From NCBI GenBank assembly GCA_003415625.1, contig PYIU01000004.1, positions 2,294,001 to 2,358,000 on the forward strand: 64,000 bases of DNA, written 5' to 3'. The notes under the pieces were generated by a model, which saw nothing but the letters and a program-made list of their open reading frames with translations, did no database searches and was not told where the DNA came from. Shown one piece after another: positions 31,841 through 43,773 of this stretch (position 1 is its first letter; each line of letters opens with the position of its first letter). Source of the stretch: Aquanectria penicillioides. Its lineage: Eukaryota; Ascomycota; Sordariomycetes; Hypocreales; Nectriaceae. Made by a program: the position numbers and the translations under genes.

Positions 31841-32898
31841 GACTTTGGTAGTCGCCGTAGTCCGCTGTGGAAATGGAAGGAAACCCGCCCCTGAACCAGG
31901 TTTCTCTGGCCAGGTGAACAACGAGGGTTGAACAAGTCGATGGACCCGGAGCCCAACCTACGAGATACCTCGGCATTTGATTTGAACGTGATACTTATGG
32001 GACTGAATTTTTTTTGGGACGTCGGGGCAATAATTATCTGTTGGTGTGTCTTGAGAAATGGAGATGGATGGCAGGAGGAGGTCGGACGGCTGAGGGAACT
32101 CGGGATTTGAACCCAGTGTAACATAGAATCAGGCATGTAAGGTTAGGATTGGCGTAAACAGAGCGTTTGTGGAATTGATGTCTGGTCTGGCATATGGTGC
32201 AGTTGCTCAAGCATGTATTGAGTGGGCATCAAAACAGAAGATGTTTGGGATTCGGGACATGTCGGCAATCTCCAGGACGTGGTGTTGTGAGAGAAGAGAG
32301 GGAGGGGCAGTACACTGGCTTGATCCTGGTTGTTGAGTTGTTGGTTGATGCTATGATGTCTATGGAATGGATGATACTTGGCATGAAAGAATTTGAATAG
32401 CATGGTGGTCTACGGTCCCGAGCTGTCTCCAACAACTTGGGGCTCAGGAGGTTTATTATTAGAGCATTTGCTTTGTTTTTGGCCCAGATAGCCGAGAAAA
32501 CAGAATACAAGTTATGGCAATTTTCTTTTTCAGATCTACTGGCTGTTTCGAAACGAGTAGATAGAAGAAAAAAAAAAAAGGAAAAACCTCACCAGTAAGG
32601 TTCATCTGTCCAAGAAAGGACCCAATCAAGTTGTTAATCTAGGGTAAATGACTTGGTCTCAAACCTGTGTGCTGTACTGTACCTTATTCCATACCTAGGT
32701 GCGAACACATGCCTCTTGTTAAATTTATCCCCACCCCCGGACTCGGCCCCACTACAAGCTCCGATCCCATCCCACATCGGCCCATCATACGAGCTTCGTC
32801 TTCTCATAATTCCACTTCCAGCTTCCGCTCCAACACGAACCCAATCCCTCACCAATTGCCAATTGCTCAGCCCTCAGACATCCAGGCTGCTATTCGCA
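31841..32898. other. intergenic, upstream of COQ4
   Basis: No gene seen. Contains the RRM gene 3' region and a CT-rich leader at about 32740-32890 before COQ4. A tRNA B-box-like string near 32100 was examined and rejected. Confidence 0.65.
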
Positions 32899-33857
32899 AT
32901 GGAGACTGCCATTCCACGGATCCGCTCTGTCGCTTCCGCTAGCCACACCGGCCTGCTGCGCTCCGCCGCCTGCGCAGCCTGTGCCTCCTCGTCCTCCCGC
33001 CGCAACTTCACCGTCTTCAACCGCCCGCCTCCGAACTATCCCGGCCATGTCCCGTTGACTAAAGTCGAGCGCGTAGGCCTGGCCGTCGGCGCCAGCCTGT
33101 GGTCTTTTTTTGACCCTTACCGTCATGGTAAAATCCCTATCCCTATTCTTCATTGATGTTGGTGAAGAAAAAAACAAAAACCGAGGTCTGGTTGACTGAC
33201 AACTCTGCAGACCTCATTGCCGCCACGGGCGAGGCCACTGCGACCCCCTACTTCATCTACAGACTCCGCGATAGCATGCTCGCTGACCCGACCGGCCGCC
33301 GCATCCTCCGCCAGCGCCCCCGCATCTCCTCCAAATCGCTCGACCTCGATGCCCTCCGCAAGCTCCCCGAGAACAGCGTCGGCCGCGCCTACGTGAGCTG
33401 GCTCGACCGCGAGGGCGTATCGCCCGACACTCGTGCCGCCGTCCGCTACATTGACGACGCGGAGTGCGCCTACGTCATGCAGCGCTACCGCGAGTGTCAC
33501 GACTTCTACCACGCTCTCACCGGCCTGCCCATCGTTCGCGAGGGCGAGGTCGCCCTCAAGGCGTTCGAGTTCGCCAACACCCTTCTGCCAATGACGGGCC
33601 TGAGCATCTTTGCGGCCGCCACCATGAAACGCGGCGAGCGCCGGCGCTTTGCGTCCATCTACTTCCCCTGGGCCATCAAGAACGGCTTTCGCAGCAAGGA
33701 CATTATCAATGTGTTTTGGGAGGAGCGCCTGAACGACGACGTTGACGAGCTGAGGCGGGAGCTAGGCATTGAGCGACCGCCGGACATGAGGGCGATTCGA
33801 AAGCGGGAGCGGGAGGAGAAGAAGCGGCTGAAGGAGCTCAAGGAGCAAGGCTTTTGA
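32899..33857 (+). CDS. COQ4: COQ4, ubiquinone biosynthesis protein, mitochondrial
   Basis: The model is join(32899..33127, 33211..33857), 291 aa. COQ4 acts at the matrix face of the inner membrane in the CoQ synthome, and recent work ties it to C1 decarboxylation and hydroxylation of the ring precursor. The hallmark metal motif HDxxHx11E is intact: HDFYH, 11 residues, then E, around 33498-33550. The N-terminus is Arg/Ser/Ala-rich without acids, a mitochondrial presequence. The [15 protein letters not shown] start of the mature domain and YFPWAIKNG near the end are typical. The C-terminus is a basic helix. It is convergent with the PDCD5 gene, 382 nt away. Confidence 0.97.
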
Positions 33858-34239
33858 TACCCACCTGTACACGCCTCCCCTCTGCTTGTTCTGCTTGATC
33901 TTCCGGTTGCGATGCCACTCGATTCCCCTGTAATATTCCACCACCACCAGTCGTGTGTGTCATTTTTTGTATGTACTCCAGTGTAAGAAAGTCTTCTTTT
34001 TTTTGAACGAAAAAAAAAAAAAGTATAGGCAGACACAATGAAAGGGACGATTTCTTCTTTTATTGCTTCTCTTCGATCTCGATCAGGTTTCCCGTCTGGT
34101 GCGATATGAACTACACCTGCCTGCCTATCCGCCTGCCCTGCTATATGTATACTGAGTGGTATCGTCACATCATTACACATGAACATTTTGATTTTGTTGC
34201 CTCTCCTCCCTCGTACACCCTTCCTCCGCCGCGTTCCCC
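33858..34239. other. intergenic, between convergent genes
   Basis: 3' flanks of COQ4 and the PDCD5-like gene, with T and A runs near 33995-34022. Nothing else is seen. Confidence 0.7.
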
Positions 34240-34768
34240 TCACAGGTCAAGGAGATCGTCGTCATCGTCGTCCCAGGCCTTGCGACGGCTCACCACGATC
34301 TTCTCCTCCTCCTTCTTGTCCGACATGGCGTTGAGCAGGTCCTTGAGCTGGGCCTCGGTGACCTTCTGGCGCAGCTGGCCCGTCTGGGCGAGCATGATGA
34401 GGCGGTTCTCGACGTCGTTAGCGCGCTCCTCCTTGACAAGGCGGATGCGGCCCAGGCGGTCGGCGGCCTCAGGGTGGAGGATCTGGTTGAGGATGTGCTG
34501 CCGGGCGTCTTCTTGCTGCCTGCGCGAATCCCTTCTTGTCAGTCTACAGTCCAGCGAAGGCGTGGTGCGGGCGGGCGGTTTGCGTACTGTCGTTGGCCCT
34601 CCTGCTGCTGCTGGCCGCCCGAGGGGCCGCCACCTGAGGAGGCGCCTTGGGCCTTGAGCTGCTCGAGACGAGCCTTTCGGATCTTGGGACGAGAAATGTG
34701 AGCTTCTGGGGGGTCCAAGGATGGAGAAGCAATGTCGAATTTACCTGGTCTAGCTCTGCGTCATCCAT
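34240..34768 (-). CDS. PDCD5 family DNA-binding protein
   Basis: The model is complement(join(34240..34519, 34588..34682, 34745..34768)), 132 aa. Exon 1 is only 24 nt and encodes MDDAELDQ, the conserved family start. Exon 2 gives IRKARLEQLKAQG followed by a Gly/Gln spacer. Exon 3 holds the three-helix core with ARQHILNQILHPEAADRLGR and RLVKEERANDVENRLI, and an acidic tail WDDDDDDLLDL. The family includes human PDCD5 and archaeal relatives; roles in apoptosis, TIP60 and chaperonin interaction are known in animals, and the fungal role is unclear. Length and block order match the family. Confidence 0.94.
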
Positions 34769-35141
34769 TTTTGTTGTGAGGCCGATGATTCTTGTGTCGC
34801 CGCTCAAGTGGTTGTAAATCAGCCCAGCTCAAGCCGACCGCGGGGTTCATTTGCGGTTTGCCTGGTTTGGAGGGGCACTGGCTCCAGGGGTGTCACATGA
34901 CCATTTTATTCTGGGTGTCATAACACAACCAACACTCACTCAAGATGCAACGTTTTGAACAAGCCAGAACGTAGCCAAGACGCAGTCGTGTCATGAAATA
35001 AATGTCGTCTAGTTTTATTTATTTGTAGCCCGCTATCGTAACACTTGCGCCATCTAAAACGCATGGGACATACATGCATCTACCCAAAGCCCATTGTTCG
35101 CCATGGATGATACAATGCAATATTTTACAACCATTAAGTGG
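34769..35141. other. intergenic
   Basis: About 370 nt between the PDCD5 start and the stop of the reductase gene, both on the minus strand. AT-rich near 34995-35040. Nothing else is seen. Confidence 0.65.
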
Positions 35142-36786
35142 TTAGTTGCTGACGTAGGTAGCGTGCGTTCTATCGCAGCTTGCCCATCGGGCGTGCTCTC
35201 TGAGCTTCGCCATCGACTTCTCCTCGACCCTGATCCAATTGTCCTTCTTTGCCGTGGTCTCGGCGCTTTTGGCTCTAATCATTTCCAACATCAAGCTGTT
35301 CAAGGGCATCTCGATGCCCAACTTATTTGCCCGACCCTGGAAGAAGCCGTTCTGATAATTAATGTCTGTCGGCAGACCCCTCGTGAGCCGTTGGAGCAGC
35401 TCGGAAGGCGCCGATGCCTTGCCCGTGATCCTCTGGTAGCACCACTTCTTCAGACCCTCGCCGTGAATGAACCGTCGAAGGTGGGTTGCTTCCCGGAGTT
35501 CTGGCAGGTTATCCACCACCGTAACAATCTCCCCTAAGATTTTGTTCATCATTCTTTGCGCTGCCTTGTTGGTCAGGATCGCGCTGTATGGCACGTCGAG
35601 TAGCAAGCACACGGGCTCAACAGCCGCCGCGAACGCCATCGAGGGAAGCTTGAATCGCACCCAGCTCTCATAATTGCCCATGGTCATTCGCAGGGCCTCG
35701 ATATCCCTAAATCGCTCCGCCAATTTCGATGTGTCGGATGTGGGACGGGTCTGGGTTAACACCATTTTCCCCGACTTAAGCTCTTTGACAGAGTTGCGAC
35801 TGCGATTGTATACTAGTGCGTGGCTCATGTGGCCAAGGAGGAAATTAGGGGTAGATTTGGTGTCTTGGAATATCGTCTCCCGCACATCCTCAAGCACGCC
35901 CATGCCATCGTTGAGCAAACACACAGAGGTATTCTCGTCGATTCGGTCCTTCACCGACTCCAAAGCCTCGACCGCTTCAAATCCACGACCAGTGACAACT
36001 AGCTGGTCAATGTGTGTTTTGTCATCGCCAACGTGCCGTTGTATTGGGGCCGCGCTTGGTTCCCACTGTGCGGTGCTGCGTGTTCTTCCCAGCTGGGCCT
36101 TTTCAACATTGCGGTACTTGTATTTGGATATGGGACGAGAACTGAGGAATTCTACTGAGTCGTAGAGTCCACAGAGCGCATGCGCGATAAATCGAGACCT
36201 CGCATCGTCTCCAAGAATGTGAATCTTGTGGACGGGGTCTGATACTGCTGCCGTGGCTGTGGCTGGGAGGATGACGGAGGGGATGTCGAACTTGGATGCC
36301 GTGGTTGGTGTATTGGCAGTGACGCGGGCGGCTACGTCGGAGCCTTCCCAACGGGTTGAAGAAGGGGCTCTGGCGAGTTCTGGTGGGACAGCTTTGGCCT
36401 TGTTGGTATGCTCGGTTCCTGAGGCGGCGGAAGCAAAGCATCTCGAGGGAACCCCTCGGGCATAGTAGCGCTATGTCGAAGGCATCGTGATAACCGGTGC
36501 GGTAACCGCGCGGAAGCCCGCGAGCTCTGTAGGCCCGCCAGTTTGGCGGCTGTGAGGGGTGAGGTGGTTGATGAGGGATTGAGTCGCGACTTTGGGGTTG
36601 CCGAGGGCCCTGGAGTTCAATCACGGAGAGGATGCGCGTCGACGGCGCGGCGGGAATGGCAGGCAGGAGAAACTGTGAGGCTGCGACCGGCAGGCGGATG
36701 AGGTCGAAGAAAATCGGGTGGGAATGGCGTCGGGTGGAGGGTCGGCTCTGGCTGCGGTGGTCGAGGTAAAGTGGTGATGCGTGCAT
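35142..36786 (-). CDS. ketopantoate reductase (ApbA/PanE)-like protein, probably mitochondrial
   Basis: The main exon is complement(35142..36470), 443 codons, opening directly after an acceptor AG (36472-36471). Its first codons give RYYARGVPSRCFASAAS, a presequence-like string. The dinucleotide-binding start is HKIHILGDDARSRFIAHAL, which replaces the usual GxGxxG of the family. The C-terminal helical domain carries WVRFKLPSMAFAAAVEP, including the conserved Lys, and LDVPYSAIL. The family reduces 2-dehydropantoate with NADPH for CoA synthesis; fungal members of this long form are diverse and substrate is not certain. No ATG lies in the main frame before 36470, so a 5' exon is needed. The best I find is 36786..36625 (54 codons, phase 0, donor GTGATT), which is weakly supported. 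Total then is 496 aa. Confidence 0.8.
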
Positions 36787-37489
36787 TTGATGGAGGAACG
36801 GATCTGGTAGACAGAGAAAGACCCTCTCGGCGACTCCGATTTTTTCCCTCTGAGCTGGCGAGCAAGTTTGAGCCAATCAGGGCGGGCGGGTCGATGGAAT
36901 TTGGTTCTCAAGTCTTGCTGTTTTGGGGTCATCCCCATTGGTCAATTCCTCATCTCTGATAGCGCTCTTCACCAGGAAAGGGCTGGAATTTGTTCCTGCA
37001 TAGTCGTCGATCTCAGAGAATAGGCTGAAATCATTTGGGGGAGCAAATCGATCTTGATTGTTACATTTCTCGTCATAATACATGTGCTCATGATCTCATG
37101 ATGGGTGCCATGCAGAACAAACTTACGGTTTGGATGGTACCTGTCGATTCAAAAGCGGAGGACATCCGCAACAGTGGCTCAAGAAAGGGAGAACAAAGAA
37201 CTCAAGCTCATAACACGACCTAGCATGAGGTTAATACAATTTTAGATCACTCTAGCTAATTCAATTTATTCTCATCTCGGCCAATACTCGAGCACTTCTT
37301 CCCTAAGCACACTGATATGAGATCCTCGTTACTTGAATGAAACCCGATACATTAATTTTTGCCACTAATCCGAATTAGGCCTCATGTCAAGTTTCTGCAT
37401 CTTGGTTTCTTTCATGTGAGACGTCACGTATATCATTTTCTCAGACCCGCGCCTTACAACCCCAAACGTCCGCTCAAACAAAAACGGAA
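36787..37489. other. divergent intergenic region
   Basis: Between the proposed start of the reductase (minus) and LRP1 (plus). AT-rich around 37225-37400. No gene seen. Confidence 0.6.
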
Positions 37490-38192
37490 ATGTCGGACGT
37501 CAAGGATATCATGCCAGATCTGGACCGGCTGGATTCTCAGCTGGACAACCTCGAGGACGCTCTGCAACCGCTGCTTGGAAATCTCGAGGGCATGTCCTCG
37601 CAGCTCCCTCTCCTGGACAAGGCCAAGCTCTTCTCTCTAACAGCCTACGCCATTGAGTCTTTGCTCTTCTGTAAGTTTTCCACTCGGCTCGTCTGCTATA
37701 TTTGCTACATGACCTCCCACCTTCTCCAACCTTCTTCAAACTCCCTGCTAACTGGTGACATAGCGTCACTGAAGCTGGAAGGCACCGATGCGCAGAACCA
37801 TGCCGTCTTTGCTGAACTCAAGCGAGTTCAACAATACTTTGCCAAGATCAAGGCTGCAGAGACCCCCGAAGAGCAACGAAGCATGACGGTGAACCAAGAA
37901 GCTGCCGCCCGTATTCTCAAGGCAGACCTGGTAAGGCTACCTCTCACTACGCTTATCTCATCAACACATACTGACACTTCTCAAGGCCGACAACAAGACA
38001 ATTAGCAGCAAGCTTGCTGAGAAGATTGCCGAAGAGCGCGCTAAGGCCTTGCTCAAGTCCGTTGAGAACAGAAAGCGGCCTGCCGAGGAGTCACCTGTCC
38101 CATCTGGTCCAGCTGCATCAGGACCCCAAGATGGAAAGGGCAAGAAGAAGCACAAGCACAAGCACAGGGGCAAGGGAAAGAACCAAAAGTAG
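37490..38192 (+). CDS. LRP1: LRP1/Rrp47 (C1D) nuclear exosome cofactor
   Basis: The model is join(37490..37670, 37764..37930, 37986..38192), 184 aa. It has the Sas10/Utp3/C1D fold: a helical N-terminus (LDRLDSQLDNLEDALQPLL), then LDKAKLFSLTAYAIESLLF across the first junction, and KRVQQYFAKIKAAE. The C-terminus is a Lys/His-rich tail ending KHKHKHRGKGKNQK. In yeast the protein stabilises Rrp6 and aids processing of rRNA, snRNA and snoRNA. Sequence blocks and length match the family; the function is inferred from it. Confidence 0.92.
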
Positions 38193-39140
38193 AAAAGAAT
38201 TCACCCTCACCAAGGAGACCATGAGACGTCAAAAGGAGGCCAGGGGGTTGAGCCACAGACGTGCAACGACGCTGTGGCGCGGCCAACTCGTTATGTGGCT
38301 CCTGTGTACATTGGACGGAGGATCCCGGGATTCCGAATCGCAAAGGGGCGCGTGGATTGATACCCAAGGCAGAAAACGGGGGCAGAGGTCGCGATATGTC
38401 AGGCGATGCAGGAGTCATGTTGCATCAGCGGAATAATGCCTGGCGCGAGCTGGTCGTAACGGCCTGCGTCAGGGACACCGACTGTATGTGGGAATGTGCG
38501 GCGTTGAGGAGTTAACCTTGAACATTTTTGCTTCCGATGCGGACTTGTCGCATTATCTCCGAGGGGCTATACCGGATAGTCTAGAAAGTACGAAAAATAA
38601 GAGGAATAAACCAGGCAGTCAACTGACCAGTTGCTCATACTTTGCCGCAGCGCCTTGACTGGGGCGGCTACTAAGTTGGCGAATGCGTGTGTTCTCGAGT
38701 CTTCCAGCAGCGGATCCCCGCAATAGGTATTGACAGCCAGACGAACCCCGGCAACCCGCGGGACTGGCCTGCAGACGCCCTGGAGTCGCCGCTAGAGGCT
38801 TGAGTTTACAGAGGCTCAAGGTACGTGCACGCACTGGCAGCATCACCTGAAGGGCAAAAGGACCCCTACGCCACAGGCCAGATGCGACTACCGAGGCCCT
38901 ACCACGATCCAGATCCCCACTCCCCATTGAAACCCGCAGGCTCCCATTGGCTACCGACGACGACGCCCCCGAAATCCGACCCTTCGGCTTCTTTCGCCGT
39001 CTCAACGACTTTCCTTCTGCCGGCGTTAAAACTCCAATTCCATCCATCCAGCCTCTGCCAAAACACAACCTCCGTCGCAAATCCTCACCTACCAACACCA
39101 CCACCACCACAACCCCAAACCCTCACACACAACAATCATC
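38193..39140. other. intergenic
   Basis: About 950 nt between LRP1 and the CHCH gene. Short frames only. A CA/CCA-rich leader at 39070-39140 runs into the next start. Confidence 0.65.
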
Positions 39141-39791
39141 ATGCCTCGCCAACGCTCCGTCGGTCGCGCTCCCTCGCGCCCTACCGCTGCCGCTCCGGCT
39201 CCGGCTCCCCAGCAGGCTCGCCCTGCTGCCACCATGGCTGCTCCTCCCGCCGCCGCTGCCCACCCTCCCCAGCAGCCCATGATCGTCCAGGCCGCTCCTC
39301 AGGGCCCTGGCCTCATCGGCCAGATGGCCAGCACTGCTGCGTAAGTCTCCCGCCTCCGGAAGAGACTCAATTCCTCTTCTCTTGCGATGCTTGCTTTTTT
39401 TTTCTTCTCCCCTTCCTCCGTCCGTCCCCATGACTACTCCCACCAGCTCTCCTCCCGAAGCTCCGGTGGAGTAAGACGGACAACTCCAAAAACCCTCCAC
39501 AGCTTCTCATCTGGACACGTGTGACTGACCATGCCCTCACAGCGGTGTCGCTATTGGCCACTCGGTTGGCAGCGCCATTACCGGCTTCTTCTCCGGCGGC
39601 TCCTCTGAGCCTGCTCCCGCTCCCCAGGCCGCCGCCGCCGCTCCCCCCAGAACCAGACCTTCAACAACAACTGCGCCGGTGCCACCCAGAGCTTCACCAA
39701 GTGCATGGATGACAACAACGGCAACATGCAGATCTGCAACTGGTACCTTGAGCAGCTCAAGGCCTGCCAGGCTGCTGCCGCCCCTTACTAA
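39141..39791 (+). CDS. MIX17: MIX17/CHCHD2-type twin-CX9C mitochondrial protein (apparent 1-nt frameshift)
   Basis: The exons are 39141..39340 and 39543..39791. Exon 1 encodes an Ala/Pro/Arg/Gln-rich start ending in the family block GPGLIGQMASTAA. Exon 2 continues GVAIGHSVGSAITGFFSGGS, the conserved Gly-rich hydrophobic segment of CHCHD2/CHCHD10. After the C6 run at 39643-39648 the frame goes wrong; one base later (frame starting at 39648) it reads the CHCH domain with both CX9C pairs (C-AGATQSFTK-C and C-NWYLEQLKA-C) and a stop at 39789-39791. With the missing base restored in the count it is 149 aa. Using the AG at 39649-39650 as an acceptor would also restore frame but would delete the conserved Gly-rich block, so I prefer a base loss. 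These proteins enter the intermembrane space via Mia40 and act in respiration and cristae upkeep. Confidence 0.87.
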
Positions 39792-40082
39792 GTTGGGCTC
39801 TAACAAAATGAGAGTGAAAAAAGGGACCGAGAGGGATTTGAGTTGGATCTCCGGGGCGAGGAGGTAAATGAATGACACAATGATCTGTACACGGTACAAG
39901 GACAGCATCGGGAATCAAGGTTGATTCCTATTCAAAGCGTGCATGCATACCGGATTGGGGAAATTACCACTGTTACAACTTGGTACTATGACTTGTATAA
40001 TACAAAAAAAAATTATCACAATCCCACTCTGCTTGGGAATTCCGCTTCATCACTCGGCGCTTGGTTCTCGTTCCTATTGTCT

Positions 40083-41601
40083 TCAATCATCCTTCTCATC
40101 CTCATCTGGCCGTGACTCAAAGTTCAACTATGCTGTGTTAGAAAAAAAAAACCGAAAAAAAACCGCCCAATGCGTAGCAACGTTGTAGATTTAGACTTAC
40201 TGAATTGCCGTTATACAATTGCTGATCCCTCAGCCGATCATTCCGGTTCGGGATACGCTGGGCCTGGGGCCGATCCTGCTCCGACTCCTCAGATTCCTCG
40301 CTGGCAGCAGTAGCGCGGGCCTCGCCTGAGCTGAACAAACCGAGGAACCATGAAAAAATGCTCAGAATGAAGCCGATGAATCTTGAAAAGATGTTTGGTG
40401 ACCCGTCATAGGCAGAAGAATACTTCTTGACCGGGATGAGCACAAGGGTAGATGATGGCGACAGCCCAAGCTCTCCAACCGACTTGTCCTCTTCAGTTTC
40501 ATCAATAGTCTTGTTGGGCATTGGAGTCAACACCTGCTTAAATGTATAAGGTTGAGTGCCATCTTTCCTGTTCTCATCGACCCATTTGCGAATGTCCTTG
40601 AGGGCTCCAGTGGTTTTGAATCGAGACCTCAGCGTCGAGCCATCAAACAACCTCACTTGGACAGCGGTCATGCCGCTCGCCCTGGTCGTGGACGGCAGCT
40701 TGCTCTCGGGAGCATTTACTAATGATGCAGCGACATCACCCGTTTTGAGGTCTTCGGCTCGTTGCTTCTCGCGAGCCTCAGCACGTAGTCGCCGTTCCGC
40801 CTTGTCGTCCTCAATGCGCTTGAGAATGCGCTTTCGCTCCTCTTGCTCCTCCTGGCGCCTCTTCTTCACAGCTTCTGCTGCCTTGTGAGCTCTGGCATTG
40901 TCCGTGTCAGCTCCAGCCTCGGCCTCAGCCTTGCCCTTCGCTTTCGCCTTGGCGCGCTCTTCATTAGCTTTGCGTTCCGCCTCCTCCTTCTGAGCTTTGA
41001 GTTTCGCGGCTCTCTCGGCCAGAATCCGCCTTACATTCTCAGACGTCTCGGACTCTCTAGTTGATGAAACATGCTGAGATGAGGCGGCGGTGGTTGAAGG
41101 CTCAGGCTGTGGAGTGCTGGTTGTAGCGGGCTGTGCTGTGGAGGTTGATGCCGATGTGGCGCTGAACGAGCTCTGAATCCTCCGAATGAAGTCTTCCTTG
41201 CTGGTGCCAGGAGTAATGTACTCCTTGAGCTCGCCGTTCTTGATGATGACGACTGTTGGAGTACGGGGAAGGGGAAAGATTTGAGATAAATATCCCGCCT
41301 CATCTGACCCGGCTTTGAGACGCAGGGCAACGGCTTGTTCTTTGAGCAAGTTGGTCAACTAGACTAAAATTAGTAAAAGTTAAAGCTGTAATCGGAAACA
41401 TGGCAGAGTTCATACGGCTTCATCAGTCAGGAACTCATTCTCCCATGATGTGCTTTCTTCGCTCTCATCTGGGGATACGCGTGAGCAATTGATTCGCGGT
41501 GGCAGGGGGTGACGCAACATACCAGTGACGAAGCACAACACCAGCTTTTGCTGGCCAACGGCCGTGGAAATACCGTCTTGCAAGGTGCCCTCGTAGAACA
41601 T
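40083..41601 (-). CDS. UBX-domain protein, UBXN4/Ubx7-like, ERAD-linked
   Basis: The model is complement(join(40083..40127, 40201..41358, 41416..41468, 41523..41601)), 444 aa. Residues 1-110 form a thioredoxin-like UAS fold (MFYEGTLQDGISTAVGQQ, then PLPRTPTVVIIKNGELKEYI). A Ser/Thr linker, then a long Lys/Glu/Ala/Arg coiled coil (about 160-260) precede the UBX domain at about 285-365 (VQVRLFDGSTLRSRF, then TFKQVLTPMPNKTI). A hydrophobic hairpin, RFIGFILSIFSWFLGLF, follows. UBX domains bind Cdc48/p97; this layout matches mammalian UBXN4 (erasin), an ER membrane factor for ERAD. The last exon adds 14 residues. It is divergent from the SET gene with 625 nt between starts. Confidence 0.9.
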
Positions 41602-42226
41602 GATGAATGGCTCGGGACTGGATCGAAAGCAGAACGCAAGAAAGAACGATGATAAAACCCAAAGAGCCCGATATGCCTATAAGAATGAAAGGTCTGGAGG
41701 GAGAAGGTAGCTCGCGAGGTTGCTGCTGGTTCACCCGCACATGAAAGGTGTCTTCGCTTTGTCAGCGCGAGCTTGATGAAAGCTGCAGGGGAGCGAGGAG
41801 GATGAGTGAGAAATATAAAAAGACGGTTAGTTAATTTACGAGAGGCCTTGGATAAAAAAAACAGAGTCAAAACGGCTCACTCGAACCGATCTATTTCAGA
41901 AGAGAAGCTTGGTTGTGTCGCAGCGGGACACAGCCGTCATGTCGCTGAAGTGACTGGGGACAGCTCCCTTCGGAACCGTTGACGTGAGATCACGTGGGTC
42001 GCCGCCGAAGGTCGGCCCCACGTATTTCGCTGAGTCAGCAGACTTCCCGTTTTGGATGCCCCAAAGCTCTCACCATTTTGGGGTGCGCCGGCGCCATTTG
42101 CGCAGAGTCATAGGATGAGAAAACTCAAATGCTATGGTAGAGGGCCTCAACTTGCTAAATGAAACCGAAAATTTTCTAGATTTTAATGGGAAATACCAGT
42201 GAATAATCCTGGACAGTACATTCAAC
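41602..42226. other. 625-nt divergent promoter region
   Basis: Between the start codons of the UBX (minus) and SET (plus) genes; presumably a shared promoter. No further gene seen. Confidence 0.6.
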
Positions 42227-43394
42227 ATGTCCATTGATGAGGCCTTCCTGCCCTGGGCGGAGGCCAAAGGCGTCAAGTTAAAGGGCGTCGAGCCCAAAGT
42301 GATCACTGGCCGAGGTATTGGTGTTGTTGCAACACGCAACATTAGAGTATGTCTGGCAGGGAACGAACTGATATCTATCATCTAACAACTGTTGATAGGC
42401 AAACGATGTCATTTTGAGCGTTCCCACAAAAGCCCTCCGCACTATAGATACTGTGCCCAAGCGTGTAACTGAGGCTCTCACTGGCGTCTCGGTTCATGGC
42501 ATTTTGGCCGCCGAGATTGCGCTCGATGACAGCGAAGACTTTGCAATGTGGAGAACTGTCCTGCCGACGAGGGAAGACCTCGAAGCCGGCATGCCAATGA
42601 TGTGGCCCAAAGAGCTGCAAGATTTGCTTCCTGGTCGAGCTAGGGACCTCTTAGACAAGCAAACTGCAACCTTTCGGCGCGAATGTGACATTGTTCTGAA
42701 AGCATTTCCAGATCTCAAGAGGGACGAATATTTGTACTCTTGGGTGCTTGTCAACACCAGAACTTTCTACAACAGCATGCCAAAAATGAAAACCTATGCT
42801 CAAGCGGATCGACTTGTTTGCATGCCTGCTGCCGACTTGTTTAACCACGCTGATCAGGGTTGCCAACTGTCATACTCTGCCATGGGCTATAGCATTGCGG
42901 CAGATAGGGCTTACAAAGAAGGCGAAGAAGTATTTGTTTCCTACGGGCCCCATTCGAATGACTTTCTCTTGACGGAGTACGGCTTCATTCTTGATACCAA
43001 CCGCTGGGACGAGGTGCACTTAGACGATGTCATCATTCCTCTGTTGAACAAGACCCAACGTGCCGATCTCAAAAGTGTGGATTTTTTAGGGCGATATACA
43101 TTGGATGAGCAGACATTGGGATGCCACCGGACGCAAGTGGCGTTGCGCATGTTGTGCTGCACGCCGGGACAGTGGCAGCGATTTTTCGATGCCGTAGACG
43201 ATGGCTACTCTTCCCAGGTGGAAGTGGACGACCTATTGCTGACGGCACTTAATGACTTCTTGGAAATGATTGGAGAGGCATTGCGCAAGATCGATGAGCT
43301 CGATGTGGGATTGGACAGCCAGCGGGAATGGCTACGGCTGAGGTGGCAGCAGATTGAAACGTTAGTGCGCAAGACAATAGACCAGCTCAATTAG
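42227..43394 (+). CDS. SET-domain protein, lysine methyltransferase of the RKM/SETD6/LSMT type
   Basis: The model is join(42227..42346, 42399..43394), 371 aa. Exon 1 gives the SET start GRGIGVVATRNIR. The I-SET insert is helical. The core has LVCMPAADLFNHADQGCQLS (the NH motif) and EEVFVSYGPHSNDFLLTEYGF (the catalytic Tyr motif). The C-terminal third is helical (RTQVALRMLCC, then DDLLLTALNDFL), as in the Rubisco-LSMT substrate-binding domain. Fungal members methylate ribosomal or translation proteins; which one here is not known. It is the first of three SET genes within 13.5 kb, but belongs to a different subfamily from the pair at 51-56 kb. Confidence 0.9.
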
Positions 43395-43773
43395 CATCGC
43401 ACCTACGTACAATACAGACCCTCTTTTCGGTTATTTTTAGAGGGTAGATTTCATCACGCTCTTTGGTATTCAGATATCATCTAATCAACTTCTCGTCCAC
43501 GTTCACTCCCATCATCAACTCACGCCCCCCCTTTGACGGACGCCTGGATGCCGAGTTACACAACAGCCAAGACATGACTATTGGAAATATTAGTCGCTTG
43601 GCACTGAAGCGTCCATGAATATGATAACCAGAGTAGCACAAAAAAGAAAAAGAAGAAAACCTGAAAACTGAGCTGAGCATCAGTAGGCTCGTGGTACGTG
43701 ATCCTTCATGAGCCAATATGATCAGGGAGTGGAAATTTGCGGAAGATACCGCATCTAAGTCTAATCTTACTCG
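43395..43773. other. intergenic, between convergent genes
   Basis: 3' flanks of the SET gene and of the PigL_N-TPR gene. Nothing else is seen. Confidence 0.65.

Noticed and set aside
32090..32160. B-box-like string suggesting a minus-strand tRNA
   Set aside because: The T-arm would have only partial pairing and no matching acceptor stem or A-box is present at the right distance.
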